From contig CAMFGZ010000013.1 in the NCBI GenBank assembly GCA_945952105.1, positions 82,021 through 146,020 on the forward strand: DNA of 64,000 nucleotides, in the 5' to 3' direction. The notes below the pieces were generated by a model. The model was not told the origin of the DNA, made no database searches, and saw only the letters and a list, made by a program, of their open reading frames with translations. This document shows positions 44,305 through 52,531 of this stretch, piece after piece. This DNA is from an uncultured Rhodospirillaceae bacterium. GTDB taxonomy: Bacteria; Pseudomonadota; Alphaproteobacteria; Reyranellales; Reyranellaceae. How positions within the stretch are numbered: the first letter of the stretch is position 1; each line of letters starts with the position of its first letter. A program made the translations under genes and the position numbers.

Positions 44305-44841
44305 ATGAATCAGGCCATGAACTATTCGAGCAAATTGCGCGATCCGACGGCCGAGACCTCGCCGACGCGCCGTGCCCGCCTGGCACCCCCGGCCTCGCTC
44401 GACGGCAAGGTCGTGGCGCTGATGGACATCGGCAAGTCGCGCGGCGCGGAGTTCCTCGACCGGCTCGAAGGCCATTTCAAGTCGGCCGGCGTCGCAACGA
44501 AGCGCTACCGCAAGCCGACCAACACCAAGGTCGCCCCGGCATCGGTCATGCAGACGATCGCCGCCGAGGCGCAGCTCGCGGTGATCGCCTTAAGCGATTG
44601 AGGCTCCTGCACATCGTGCAGTCTGCACGACCTTCATAACCTCGACGGACGCGGGCTTCCCGGCGTCAACATCGTGACCACCGAATTCGTGGACGGCGTC
44701 ACCGCGCAAAGCGATGCGCTAGGTTTCGAGCCGGCGGTCGTCTACGTCCCGCATCCCATCCAGAACCGCACAAAGGCCGAGGTCGAGGAAATAGCCGACC
44801 GCGCCTTCGCGCAGGTCATGGCGCTGCTGAAGAGCGCTTAG
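44305..44841 (+). CDS. UGSC-family selenoprotein (in-frame TGA = selenocysteine)
   Basis: The gene reads through a TGA at 44599-44601 and ends at TAG 44839-44841, giving 178 residues with Sec at position 99. Before it the protein has SLDGKVVALMDIGKSRGAEF and ends AVIALSD; after it comes GSCTSCSLHDLHNLDGRGLP, then VTTEFVDGVTAQSDALGFEP and VVYVPHPIQNRT, clear protein-like sequence with the normal codon bias. The junction is Sec-Gly-Ser-Cys, the motif that names the UGSC family known from selenoproteome surveys. A hairpin with a GUC loop follows the TGA (see separate entry). Automatic callers would stop at 44601 and report a truncated 98-residue protein. AAGGA precedes ATG 44305. Molecular function of the family is unknown; it is likely a thiol/selenol redox enzyme. 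Confidence 0.93.
44602..44632 (+). promoter_or_regulatory. Bacterial SECIS-like hairpin after the UGA codon
   Basis: TCGTGCA (44614-44620), loop GTC, TGCACGA (44624-44630) form a perfect 7-bp stem starting 12 nt after the TGA, with the loop about 20 nt downstream. The E. coli fdhF SECIS stem top has UGCA-GGUC-UGCA at a similar distance; here it is UGCA-GUC-UGCA. The G-U in the loop is what SelB recognises. It lies wholly within the coding frame. Confidence 0.8.
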
Positions 44842-44849
44842 AGGACCTG

Positions 44850-44914
44850 GCCCAGCGACCGAAGGACTCCTGGGCTGGCCCGAGATCCTTCGCTTCGCTC
44901 ACGATGACAAAGTG
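44850..44914. repeat. Intergenic repeat fragment with hairpin after the selenoprotein gene
   Basis: GCCCAG (44850-44855) and CTGGGC (44870-44875) can pair, followed by CGCTCACGATGACAAAGTG (44896-44914), which recurs with one mismatch at 59728-59746. The wider GATCCTTCGCTTCGCTCA... text is typical of dispersed alphaproteobacterial intergenic repeats. Confidence 0.55.
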
Positions 44915-44938
44915 CGGAACCGTCACCCATGCGCGCCT

Positions 44939-45997
44939 CTACTCCTTCTCCGGCATCACCGAGGGCTGGACGGAATCGTCGGTGGCCGTATCCGCGTCGG
45001 GCTCGACCGGCGCCGCGGTCTGCGGCGGCAGCGGGGCGTTGGCGATAAAGGCCGCGACGACGGCGGCCGTTGCGCGCGGCGCCTCTTCCATCGGGTTGTG
45101 GCCAAGATTCTCGAAGATCTCGAGCTTGGCGCCCTTGATGTCCTCCTGGAAGCGGAAGGCGTCGGCCACCGGCACCCAGCGATCCTTGGCGCCCCAGATG
45201 ATCAGGGTCGGCACGTCCATGCGCCTGAGCGGTGTGGGATCGAGGGGCTCCTGCGTGCGGGCGCGCTGCAGGGTCGCCTCGCGGTTGCCGGGGAAGCGCT
45301 GCAGCTCGGCGTAGCGCCGGATGCGTTCGGGCGTCACCATCGCGGGATCGGCATAGACCTCGGTGAGCGACCGGCGGACGATCCCCTCCGGCTTGAAGTA
45401 GATGCCGATGTCGCCGACGATCGGCATGCGCGCGAGCCGGGTCGGCAGCGGCGGCGCGCCGCCCGTGCGGGGATAGCCCGCGGCATCGACGAGGATGAGC
45501 TGGATGACGCGATCGGGCCGTGTCGCCGCGAAGGTCCAGGCAACCGCCCCGCCCAGCGAATGGCCGGCGAGGACGACCTTTTCCAGGCGCAGCGTGTCGA
45601 TCAGCACCTCGATGAAGTCGGCGTAGGCCTCGACCGTGTATTCGTCGCGCGGCCAGGCGCCGGTCAACCCATGGCCCGGCAGATCGACGGAAATGACACG
45701 CGCTTCCTTGCCGAGTTCGCGCGCCCAGCCTTCCCACATGTGCAGCGAGCCGTTCGAGCCATGGATGAGAAGGATGGGCACGCCGTCGGGATTGCCCTGC
45801 TCGCGGACATGCGCACTGACGCCACCGACGTCGACGAAGCGGGAGCGGTCGTTGGTGTAGCGGGCAATCAGCGTCTCGGGCCGCAGGGAGGGCGCATAGG
45901 CCCACATCGCCACGCCGGTCAGGATGGCGGCGCAGAAGAGCGCATAGAGCGGCCAACGCCGCGGCGGGGCCTCATCCCTACGGCGCCGCGGCGGCAT
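44939..45997 (-). CDS. Membrane-anchored alpha/beta hydrolase
   Basis: A 352-residue hydrolase with an N-terminal membrane anchor (WPLYALFCAAILTGVAMWAY). The oxyanion segment is ILLIHGSNGSLHMWEG, the nucleophile elbow VLAGHSLGGAVAW (Ser), a catalytic Asp lies in IIWGAKDRWVPV and the His in ENLGHNPMEEAP. The C-terminal tail is Pro/Ala/Asp-rich. ATG 45997 with an AAAGG upstream is preferred to the adjacent GTG 46000. It overlaps the upstream channel gene by 20 bp, so both form an operon. Substrate unknown. Confidence 0.9.
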   Translation of the reverse strand: MPPRRRRDEAPPRRWPLYALFCAAILTGVAMWAYAPSLRPETLIARYTNDRSRFVDVGGVSAHVREQGNPDGVPILLIHGSNGSLHMWEGWARELGKEARVISVDLPGHGLTGAWPRDEYTVEAYADFIEVLIDTLRLEKVVLAGHSLGGAVAWTFAATRPDRVIQLILVDAAGYPRTGGAPPLPTRLARMPIVGDIGIYFKPEGIVRRSLTEVYADPAMVTPERIRRYAELQRFPGNREATLQRARTQEPLDPTPLRRMDVPTLIIWGAKDRWVPVADAFRFQEDIKGAKLEIFENLGHNPMEEAPRATAAVVAAFIANAPLPPQTAAPVEPDADTATDDSVQPSVMPEKE

Positions 45998-48419
45998 CAC
46001 CTGGCCTTTCGGGGGAGGCTTCCTTCGATTCCGGCGACGGATCGGCGTGCAGGGAGAAGTTCAGCTTGTCGAGGCCGCGCACCTTGAACTCGGGGACCGG
46101 GCTGGGATCGATGATCTTGTTCTCGATCAGCTTCTGCAGGATCGCGCGATTGAGATCGTTGGTGACGATCAGCCGGTCCTCGAGGCGGGCGACGAAGACG
46201 AACAGCTCGAAGTCCAGTCCGCTGGAGGCGACCTTCACGAAGCGCACGATCGGCGCCGGCACGCGCAGCACGCGGGCATGCGCCAGCGCCGCCTCGCGCA
46301 GGATCGCTTCCATCGCGTTCACGTCCGTTCCGATGGGCACCGTCAGCTTGATCTCGATGCGGCTCGACGTGTCGGAATAGGTACGGTTCACGACCGGGTT
46401 CTGCAGGAACAGGCTGTTGGGAACGATGACGTGGGTGCGCTGGAAGGTCTCGATCTCGGTCGCGCGGATGTTGATGCGCCGCACGAACCCTTCGTGGCCG
46501 TTCACGGTCACCCAGTCGCCCGCCTTGATCGGCCTCTCGACCAGGAGGATCACGCCGGAGATGACGTTGTTGGCGATGTTCTGGAGGCCGAGGCCGATTC
46601 CGACCGACAGGGCACCCAGAACGATGGCCAGGTTGGTGAAGTCGACGCCCAGCGCGCCGATGCCCACAAGGATGGCGATCATCACGCCGGCATAGTTGAG
46701 GCCGGCATCGATCGACTGGCGCAGCGGCATGGGCGCATCGACGGTCGGCAGCACGCGATCGCGCACGATGCCGCGGACCAGCCGCGCCAGCGCCATGCAG
46801 ACGAAGAAGGCAACGATCGCCATGCCGACATTGCCGAGCGAGATGGTGACACCGCCCACCTTGACGCCGCGCAGGAGCTGGCTGAACCCGTCCATGATCG
46901 CATCGGTGTCGATGCTCCAGGTCGCCGGGATGGCGATCGACAGCAACAGGACCAGGGCCGCGTCGAAGATCAGCAGCACGAGATACTGGCCGCGCAGGGA
47001 CGTGTCGGGCGCCAGGCCGAGGCTGCGCCGAACCCATTTACCCGAGGGCGAGCCGGGTGCCGCCGCCGCTTCCAGCAGGTCCGCCACGAGCCGGTGCAGC
47101 AGCAGCGCGATGCCGATCAGCAGGCAGGTGGTCGAGATCGCCGAATGGAGGTGCGAGCCGAGCGTCGCATAGCCCACGAGCGCGAAGACGATCGAGGAGA
47201 GGACCGCGGCCATGAGTGCGAACCGCGCCACCGTCCACCAGGTGCCGCCGATCATCGGCGGCAGCTCCGAGCCTTCGGGGCGGACGGCCTGCCAGGCCCG
47301 GTTGGACAGGCCGGGCAGGCTGAGGACGGCGACCACGCTGGTCAGCACGACGGCACCTACGGCGGCCACGGCGTCGCGCCCTTCGCCCCGTGTCAGCGCC
47401 AGGTAGAGGAATTCCAGCGGCAGGCTCACGGAGAACAGACGCCGCAGGGCGTGGGACAGGTAGCGGGCGCTGTCGTCCGTGAAGGGCAGCACGCGCCATT
47501 CGGCCCGCGCCGGGGAGAGGCCGGCCGAGGTCATGCCGAAGACCAGCAGCAGTAGCACGAGGCGCAGCACGGCTTCCGGGATCAGCGTGTCGATCGGGGC
47601 CGGCGGATGGCTGGCCAGCAGCAGCTTGCCGATCAGCCATACCGCCAGGATGGGAACGAGGACGAGGCCGAGCCCGTCGATCGCGGTGATGATCGTCTGG
47701 TCGCTGTGGGCGTCGATATGCGTGCCGCCGCGGCCGAAGCGGCGGCGCAGCCAACGTCCGATCCACCACAGGACGATGGTGATGACCGCCCACAGGCCGA
47801 GCGGCACCAGTTCCGGGCTCGCGGAACCCAGCGACAGGAAGCCATCGTGGCTCCAGGTCGCAAGCGCCGTTGTCAGGCCCTTCACCGAGGCCACGAATTG
47901 CGGCCCGATCTTGTGCCAGACGCCGGGCGACAAAGGCGAGGGGTCGCGGCGCAGCAGGGTCTGCAGCACCAGTTCGCCGCGCAGCCTGGTCATGCGCTCC
48001 AGAAGCTGGTCGGCGCGTGCGATGACGACCTCGCATTGCTTGTAGCGGCTCTCCGCGACCGTGGCCTGCTCGGTCAGCCGTTCACGCTCGGCCTTCACCG
48101 CATCGGTCTCGGGGGGGGCGTCGGTGCCGGGCTTCAGCTCCAGCGGCGCCAGCAGCTTCTTCGTGTCGGCCAGATCGCTGCGGGCCAGCGCCGCGGCGGC
48201 GAGTGCCGCCGCCCGCACATCGGTCGTCTGCTCGCGCAAGCCATCGATCTCGACAGGCAGCAGGTCGGCCTGCTCCGTCCGCGCGGCAATACGGTCGAGC
48301 TGCCGTCCCCACAATTCGATGAGCTGGCCGAACGGCCGCTGCGGCGCGACGGTCTGGGCCGAGGCGCCGACACTGGCGAACAGCAGCACGAGCCATGCGA
48401 GGCGGGCTAGAGATCGCAT
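45978..48419 (-). CDS. DUF3772-containing MscS-family mechanosensitive channel
   Basis: An 813-residue protein. It has a signal peptide (LAWLVLLFASVGASAQ), a periplasmic DUF3772-like helical region up to about residue 190, multiple membrane helices, and the MscS core near 590-690 with ALSVGIGLGLQNIANNVISG and VERPIKAGDWVTVNGHEGFV. The C-terminal alpha/beta domain ends near 780. It resembles MscK/YbdG-type large channels that release solutes upon osmotic downshock. Length and motifs are complete. Confidence 0.92.
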   Translation of the reverse strand: MRSLARLAWLVLLFASVGASAQTVAPQRPFGQLIELWGRQLDRIAARTEQADLLPVEIDGLREQTTDVRAAALAAAALARSDLADTKKLLAPLELKPGTDAPPETDAVKAERERLTEQATVAESRYKQCEVVIARADQLLERMTRLRGELVLQTLLRRDPSPLSPGVWHKIGPQFVASVKGLTTALATWSHDGFLSLGSASPELVPLGLWAVITIVLWWIGRWLRRRFGRGGTHIDAHSDQTIITAIDGLGLVLVPILAVWLIGKLLLASHPPAPIDTLIPEAVLRLVLLLLVFGMTSAGLSPARAEWRVLPFTDDSARYLSHALRRLFSVSLPLEFLYLALTRGEGRDAVAAVGAVVLTSVVAVLSLPGLSNRAWQAVRPEGSELPPMIGGTWWTVARFALMAAVLSSIVFALVGYATLGSHLHSAISTTCLLIGIALLLHRLVADLLEAAAAPGSPSGKWVRRSLGLAPDTSLRGQYLVLLIFDAALVLLLSIAIPATWSIDTDAIMDGFSQLLRGVKVGGVTISLGNVGMAIVAFFVCMALARLVRGIVRDRVLPTVDAPMPLRQSIDAGLNYAGVMIAILVGIGALGVDFTNLAIVLGALSVGIGLGLQNIANNVISGVILLVERPIKAGDWVTVNGHEGFVRRINIRATEIETFQRTHVIVPNSLFLQNPVVNRTYSDTSSRIEIKLTVPIGTDVNAMEAILREAALAHARVLRVPAPIVRFVKVASSGLDFELFVFVARLEDRLIVTNDLNRAILQKLIENKIIDPSPVPEFKVRGLDKLNFSLHADPSPESKEASPERPGDAAAAP

Positions 48420-48453
48420 TCGGTGCGCGATTCCCGGAAACGACGAAAGGATT

Positions 48454-48471
48454 TCGTGGTCACTACCACGA
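48454..48471. promoter_or_regulatory. Dyad in the divergent region before the dehydrogenase gene
   Basis: TCGTGGT-CACT-ACCACGA is a perfect 7+7 dyad in the 205-bp region between the MscS gene and the dehydrogenase gene. A TTGACA occurs at 48568-48573, with only a weak -10 (AACCTT) 17 nt later. The rest of the gap shows no gene. Confidence 0.4.
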
Positions 48472-48624
48472 GCGGCCCGGATCGGGCCATGCCGACGGCC
48501 TTCTGGTCCCGCAGCAGGGCGAAATCAGGGCGCGTTTCGCTGGGCTCCGACCGCGGCCGCTTCGTCGTTGACAGGGCCCTGACGACGCGGAACCTTGCCG
48601 CCCGAAACGAAAAGGGAGACAGGC

Positions 48625-49728
48625 ATGGCCGAGGGCCAAGGTTCCGTTGGCGAAGTTCGTATCAAGCCCGACCGCCTGCATGATTTCACCGCCGCGATCT
48701 GCCGTGCCGACGGCAGCTCCGCCGAGGAAGCCAAGCTCGTCGCCGATCATCTCGTCCTCGCCAATCTGTTCGGTCACGACAGCCACGGCGTCGGCATGAT
48801 GCCGAGCTACATCCAGAACACCCTCAACGGCGCCTGCAAGCGTAACCATCACGCAAAGATCGACCGCGACAACGGCGCGGTGATCGTGATCGACGGCGGC
48901 GCGGGATATGGCCAGGTCATCGCCAAGGAGGCGATGGACATCGGCATCGAGCGGGCGAAGAAGCATGGGGTCTGCGTCGTCGGTCTCAAGAACTCCCATC
49001 ACATCGGCCGCATCGGCCATTGGGGTGAACAGTGCGCGCGGGCCGGCATGGTCAGCACCCATTGGGTGAACGTGCACGGCCACAAGTCGCTGGTCGCGCC
49101 GTTCGGCGGCGCCGAGGCGCGCTTCACGACCAATCCCTACTGCACCGCCATTCCGCGCAAGGGCCGCGAGCCGATCGTGCTCGACTTCGCGACCAGCCAG
49201 GTGGCGATGGGCAAGGTGCGTGTCGCCAACAACAAGCGGATCCAGATGGAGGAGGGCCTACTGATCGATTCAGCGGGCAATGCCACCACCGAGCCGGGCG
49301 TGATGTACAACGCGCCCTATGGTGCCATCCTGCCGTTCGGCCTGCACAAGGGCGGCGGCCTCGCCGTGATCTGCGACCTGCTGGCGGGTGCCCTGACCGG
49401 CGGACGCACGCACAGCCCGCGCACGATCAAGAAGAACGGCACCGACATCATCAACAACATGCTGTCGATCATCATCGATCCCGACTCGATGGGCGGCACC
49501 GCCTTCTTCGAGGACGAGGTCGACACCTTCATCGACTGGGTGAAGTCGGCCAAGCCACAGCCCGGGGTCGCCGAGGTGCTGGTGCCGGGCGAGCCCGAGC
49601 GCGCCCGCAAGCTCGATCGCGAGAAGAACGGCGTGCCGATCGACACCACCACGTGGCAGCAACTCGTCGACACCGCCCGCAAAGTGCGCCTGAACGATAC
49701 CGAGATCCCCCAGATGCCCGGCGCCTGA
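48625..49728 (+). CDS. Malate/L-lactate dehydrogenase-family oxidoreductase
   Basis: A 367-residue NAD(P)-dependent dehydrogenase of the Ldh_2 fold (YbiC/ YlbC group). Landmarks are HLVLANLFGHDSHGVGMMPS near residue 45, VVGLKNSHHIGRIGHWGEQC near 120 with the catalytic His, and FTTNPYCTAIPRKG. It oxidises a 2-hydroxy acid; the substrate cannot be told. AAAGGGAG precedes ATG 48625. A GST gene follows 28 bp downstream. Confidence 0.92.
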   Translation: MAEGQGSVGEVRIKPDRLHDFTAAICRADGSSAEEAKLVADHLVLANLFGHDSHGVGMMPSYIQNTLNGACKRNHHAKIDRDNGAVIVIDGGAGYGQVIAKEAMDIGIERAKKHGVCVVGLKNSHHIGRIGHWGEQCARAGMVSTHWVNVHGHKSLVAPFGGAEARFTTNPYCTAIPRKGREPIVLDFATSQVAMGKVRVANNKRIQMEEGLLIDSAGNATTEPGVMYNAPYGAILPFGLHKGGGLAVICDLLAGALTGGRTHSPRTIKKNGTDIINNMLSIIIDPDSMGGTAFFEDEVDTFIDWVKSAKPQPGVAEVLVPGEPERARKLDREKNGVPIDTTTWQQLVDTARKVRLNDTEIPQMPGA

Positions 49729-49756
49729 CGCGGCCGGAAGACAGGAGAGACCGAGC

Positions 49757-50377
49757 ATGGCCAAGATGAAGCTCTACTACGCGCCCTCGTCCCCCTATGC
49801 CCGCAAGGTGAGGGTGCTGGCCCTCGAGACCGGCCTCGACAAGAAGATCGACATGGTGAATGTCGCCCTGACGCCGGTGGCGCCGAATGCCGATGTCGAC
49901 AAGCACAATCCCATCGGCAAGATCCCGGCGCTGTCGACCAAGAACATGGACCTCTTCGACTCGCCGGTGATCTGCGAGTATCTCGACAGCCATCACAAGG
50001 GCCGCAAGCTCTTCCCGCGCAAGGGGCGCGAGCGCTGGATGGCGCTGCGCCAGCAGGCCATGGCCGACGGGCTTCTCGATGCCGCGTTGCTCGCCCGCTA
50101 CGAGAGCTTCCTGCGTCCCGAGGAGAAGCGCTGGCCCGACTGGTCCAAGGGCCAGATGAAGAAGATCGACGGCGTGCTCGACCAGCTCGAGGCGGAATCG
50201 AAAGTGCTGAAGGGCAAGCCGACCATCGGCACGATCTCGATCGGCTGCGCGCTGGGCTATCTCGACTTCCGCTTCGGCAATCACGACTGGCGCGCCAAGC
50301 GCCCGAGGCTCGCCAAGTGGTTCGCCGCCTTCTCGAAGACGCCGTCGATGAAGGCCACGGTCCCGCCGCCGGCCTGA
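49757..50377 (+). CDS. Glutathione S-transferase family protein
   Basis: A 206-residue protein with an N-terminal thioredoxin-like GST domain (LYYAPSSPYARKVRVLALE, with Ser/Tyr near the active site, and NPIGKIPALSTKNM, DSPVICEYLD) and an all-helical C-terminal domain. It probably uses glutathione in detoxification or isomerisation. AGGAGAG upstream. It lies between the dehydrogenase and a cupin gene in the same direction. Confidence 0.9.
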   Translation: MAKMKLYYAPSSPYARKVRVLALETGLDKKIDMVNVALTPVAPNADVDKHNPIGKIPALSTKNMDLFDSPVICEYLDSHHKGRKLFPRKGRERWMALRQQAMADGLLDAALLARYESFLRPEEKRWPDWSKGQMKKIDGVLDQLEAESKVLKGKPTIGTISIGCALGYLDFRFGNHDWRAKRPRLAKWFAAFSKTPSMKATVPPPA

Positions 50378-50382
50378 CCGAC

Positions 50383-50811
50383 ATGACCGCCGACGAAATC
50401 ATCGCCCGCCTCGGTCTGCAGCCGCATCCCGAGGGCGGGCATTTTCGCGAGACGTTCCGCGCGGCCGATCCTTCGGGCAAGGGCGGCCGCGGCGCCAGCA
50501 CGGCGATCTTCTTCCTGCTGAACGCGGGCGAGCGCTCGCACTGGCACAGGGTCGATGCCGACGAGGTCTGGCACCACTACGCGGGCGCCCCGCTCGAGCT
50601 TTCGATGAGCGACGATGGGCGCACCACCCGCCATCTGCGCCTGGGCAGCGACTTCGGCCTCGGCGAGACGCCGCAGATCGTGGTGCCGCGCGGCGTCTGG
50701 CAGGCCGCCCGCTCGCTCGGCAACTGGACTCTGGTCGGCTGCACCGTCGCGCCGGCCTTCGACTTCGCCGGCTTCGAACTGGCCCCGCCGGACTGGCGGC
50801 CGGGCGCCTAG
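50383..50811 (+). CDS. Cupin domain protein (DUF985)
   Basis: A 142-residue single-domain cupin. The family motif LQPHPEGGHFRETFRA is at the N-terminus, followed by IFFLLNAGERSHWHRVDADE with metal-binding His residues and WHHYAGAPLEL. The exact reaction is unknown. It starts 5 bp after the GST stop and ends with a 4-bp overlap with the convergent transporter gene. Confidence 0.88.
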   Translation: MTADEIIARLGLQPHPEGGHFRETFRAADPSGKGGRGASTAIFFLLNAGERSHWHRVDADEVWHHYAGAPLELSMSDDGRTTRHLRLGSDFGLGETPQIVVPRGVWQAARSLGNWTLVGCTVAPAFDFAGFELAPPDWRPGA

Positions 50812-51689
50812 CGCTTCCAGAGATCGCGTGACGCGAGCACCGCGCCGACCGTGACCAGAAGGGCGGCGGCGAACAGCGTGCCGGTGGGTTCGGCCCGTCC
50901 GAAAGCCACCAGGATCGCGGTCGAGAGGATCGGCGTCGCGTAGGAAATGGCGCCCAGCGCGCGGATGTCGCCGCGCTTCACCGCGTGATCCCAGAAATAG
51001 AACGCCGATCCCGCCGGCCCCAGGCCCAGCGCCAGCACGGCGAACCAGGCCGTTCCGCTGGCTGGCCAGGCAGTGCGCTCGAACGCGAGGTGACAGGCGA
51101 GCGAGAGCACGGCCGACGCGGCACAGAAGGCGGCGATGGCATCGGTCGGCGTCTCGCCGAAGCGGCGCGACAGGACGGAATAGATCGACCAGGCGAAGGC
51201 GCAGCCCAGCGCCAGCAGGTAGCCCAGCGCGTGGCTGTCGGCGAAGTGCAGGCCCCGGCCGAAGGCGAGCAGGGCCACGCCCGCGAATCCCAGCGCCGCG
51301 CCCGCCAGATGAGGCCAGCCCAGCCGCTCGCCCGCGAGCGGTGCGGCGAGCAGCACGATCAGCAGCGGCCAGAGGTAGTTGATGAGGTTGGCCTCGGCAG
51401 GCGGCGCGAGCTGCAGGGCGGCGAAATAGAGGGCGTGGTAGCCGAACAGGCCGCCCACGCCCAGCAGCCAGACCTGCGTGGGCCAGCCGACCAGCCCGGC
51501 CCAGCCGACGCCGCGGGAAATCGCGCGCACGATGCCGATCGCGGCGCCGACCGCGAAGGTCATGGCGACCATCTGGAAGGGCGGGATCGGGCCGGCCGCC
51601 ACCGAGAGGAGCGCCAGCGAACTCCATAGCGCAATCGAGATCAGGCCGGCCGCCATGGCCCGGCGCCGGACGGTATCGGCGGTCGTCAT
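50808..51689 (-). CDS. EamA-family (DMT) transporter
   Basis: A 293-residue ten-helix membrane protein with the two EamA repeats of the drug/metabolite transporter superfamily (first PPFQMVAMTFAVGAAIGI, second YLLALGCAFAWSIYSVLSRR). The second repeat contains ALGAISYATPILSTAILVAF. It probably exports a metabolite. A longer frame to 51797 is open but the start at 51689 (MTTADTVRRRAMAAGL) fits the family. Confidence 0.9.
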   Translation of the reverse strand: MTTADTVRRRAMAAGLISIALWSSLALLSVAAGPIPPFQMVAMTFAVGAAIGIVRAISRGVGWAGLVGWPTQVWLLGVGGLFGYHALYFAALQLAPPAEANLINYLWPLLIVLLAAPLAGERLGWPHLAGAALGFAGVALLAFGRGLHFADSHALGYLLALGCAFAWSIYSVLSRRFGETPTDAIAAFCAASAVLSLACHLAFERTAWPASGTAWFAVLALGLGPAGSAFYFWDHAVKRGDIRALGAISYATPILSTAILVAFGRAEPTGTLFAAALLVTVGAVLASRDLWKR

Positions 51690-51777
51690 CGACGCCGCAT
51701 AGAGAATGAGGCGGGGATTGTCGAGCGGATGCACGGCGCGCTTTTCACGGGTACGATGTGATTGTAGCGGAGCCTGG

Positions 51778-52527
51778 ATGTTCGTTAGGCCGACCAATCC
51801 GATCAGTCATCGACTGGCGCGTATCGCCTTCATCCTAGCGACCGTGGGGTCGCTGATCGTAGCCGTTGCCGGCCCGCTGCATCGCTATCCGGGCCTCGAT
51901 ATCGAGGCGGCCATCGCCGTCTTCCGCTACGGCTTCTACCTGACGGTCGCCGGCATCGCGCTTGGCCTCGGCACCATGCTCCCGGCGCGGCCCGGCGACC
52001 GGCGGCGCGGCTTCGTGGCGGCCTTTCTTGCCATCGTGATCGGCTTCGCCGGCGCCTGGGTGCCGCTGCACTGGTTCCTGCAGGCCCAGCACCGGCCGGC
52101 GATCAACGACATCACCACCGACACCGCCAGCCCGCCGCCGCTTGTCGCCACGGCGCAGTTGCGACGCGGCGCGCCGAACCCACCCGCCTATCCGAAGGAG
52201 AATGCCGCGATCCAGCGCGCGGCCTTTCCCGACATCGAGCCGGTGATACTGGCGGTGCCGCCTGCCGATGCCTTCAAACGGGTCGATCGCGTGGCGGCGG
52301 CACTCGGCTGGGATGTCGTCGCCCGGGCGCCGAATGACGGTCGCCTGGAAGCCGTGGCGACCAGCCCCTGGTTCGGGTTCCGCGACGATATCGTCGTGCG
52401 CATCCGTCCGCAGGGTACCGGCAGCCGGGTCGACATCCGCTCCAAGAGCCGGATCGGCGAAGCCGATCTCGGCGGCAATGCCGAGCGCGTGCGCGCCTTC
52501 ATCGCGCGCCTCAAGGCCGAGACCTGA
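51778..52527 (+). CDS. DUF1499 domain membrane protein
   Basis: A 249-residue protein with three hydrophobic segments in its first 100 residues (IAFILATVGSLIVAVAGPL, GFYLTVAGIALGLGTMLPA, GFVAAFLAIVIGFAGAWVPL). The C-terminal domain is DUF1499, with AFPDIEPVILAVPPADAF, LGWDVVARAP and SPWFGFRDDIVVRIRP. Function unknown. ATG 51778 has GGAGCC nearby. It converges on the kinase gene with only 4 bp between stops. Confidence 0.88.
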   Translation: MFVRPTNPISHRLARIAFILATVGSLIVAVAGPLHRYPGLDIEAAIAVFRYGFYLTVAGIALGLGTMLPARPGDRRRGFVAAFLAIVIGFAGAWVPLHWFLQAQHRPAINDITTDTASPPPLVATAQLRRGAPNPPAYPKENAAIQRAAFPDIEPVILAVPPADAFKRVDRVAAALGWDVVARAPNDGRLEAVATSPWFGFRDDIVVRIRPQGTGSRVDIRSKSRIGEADLGGNAERVRAFIARLKAET

Positions 52528-52531
52528 CGCC

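Noticed and set aside
44599..44601. TGA read as nonsense mutation making a UGSC pseudogene
   Set aside because: The downstream frame keeps protein-like codons and the GSCTSC sequence, and a SECIS-like hairpin follows; this fits selenocysteine far better than decay.
48568..48596. TTGACA at 48568 as a sigma-70 promoter for the dehydrogenase gene
   Set aside because: The -10 candidate at proper spacing (AACCTT) is poor, so I list only the dyad and not a promoter.
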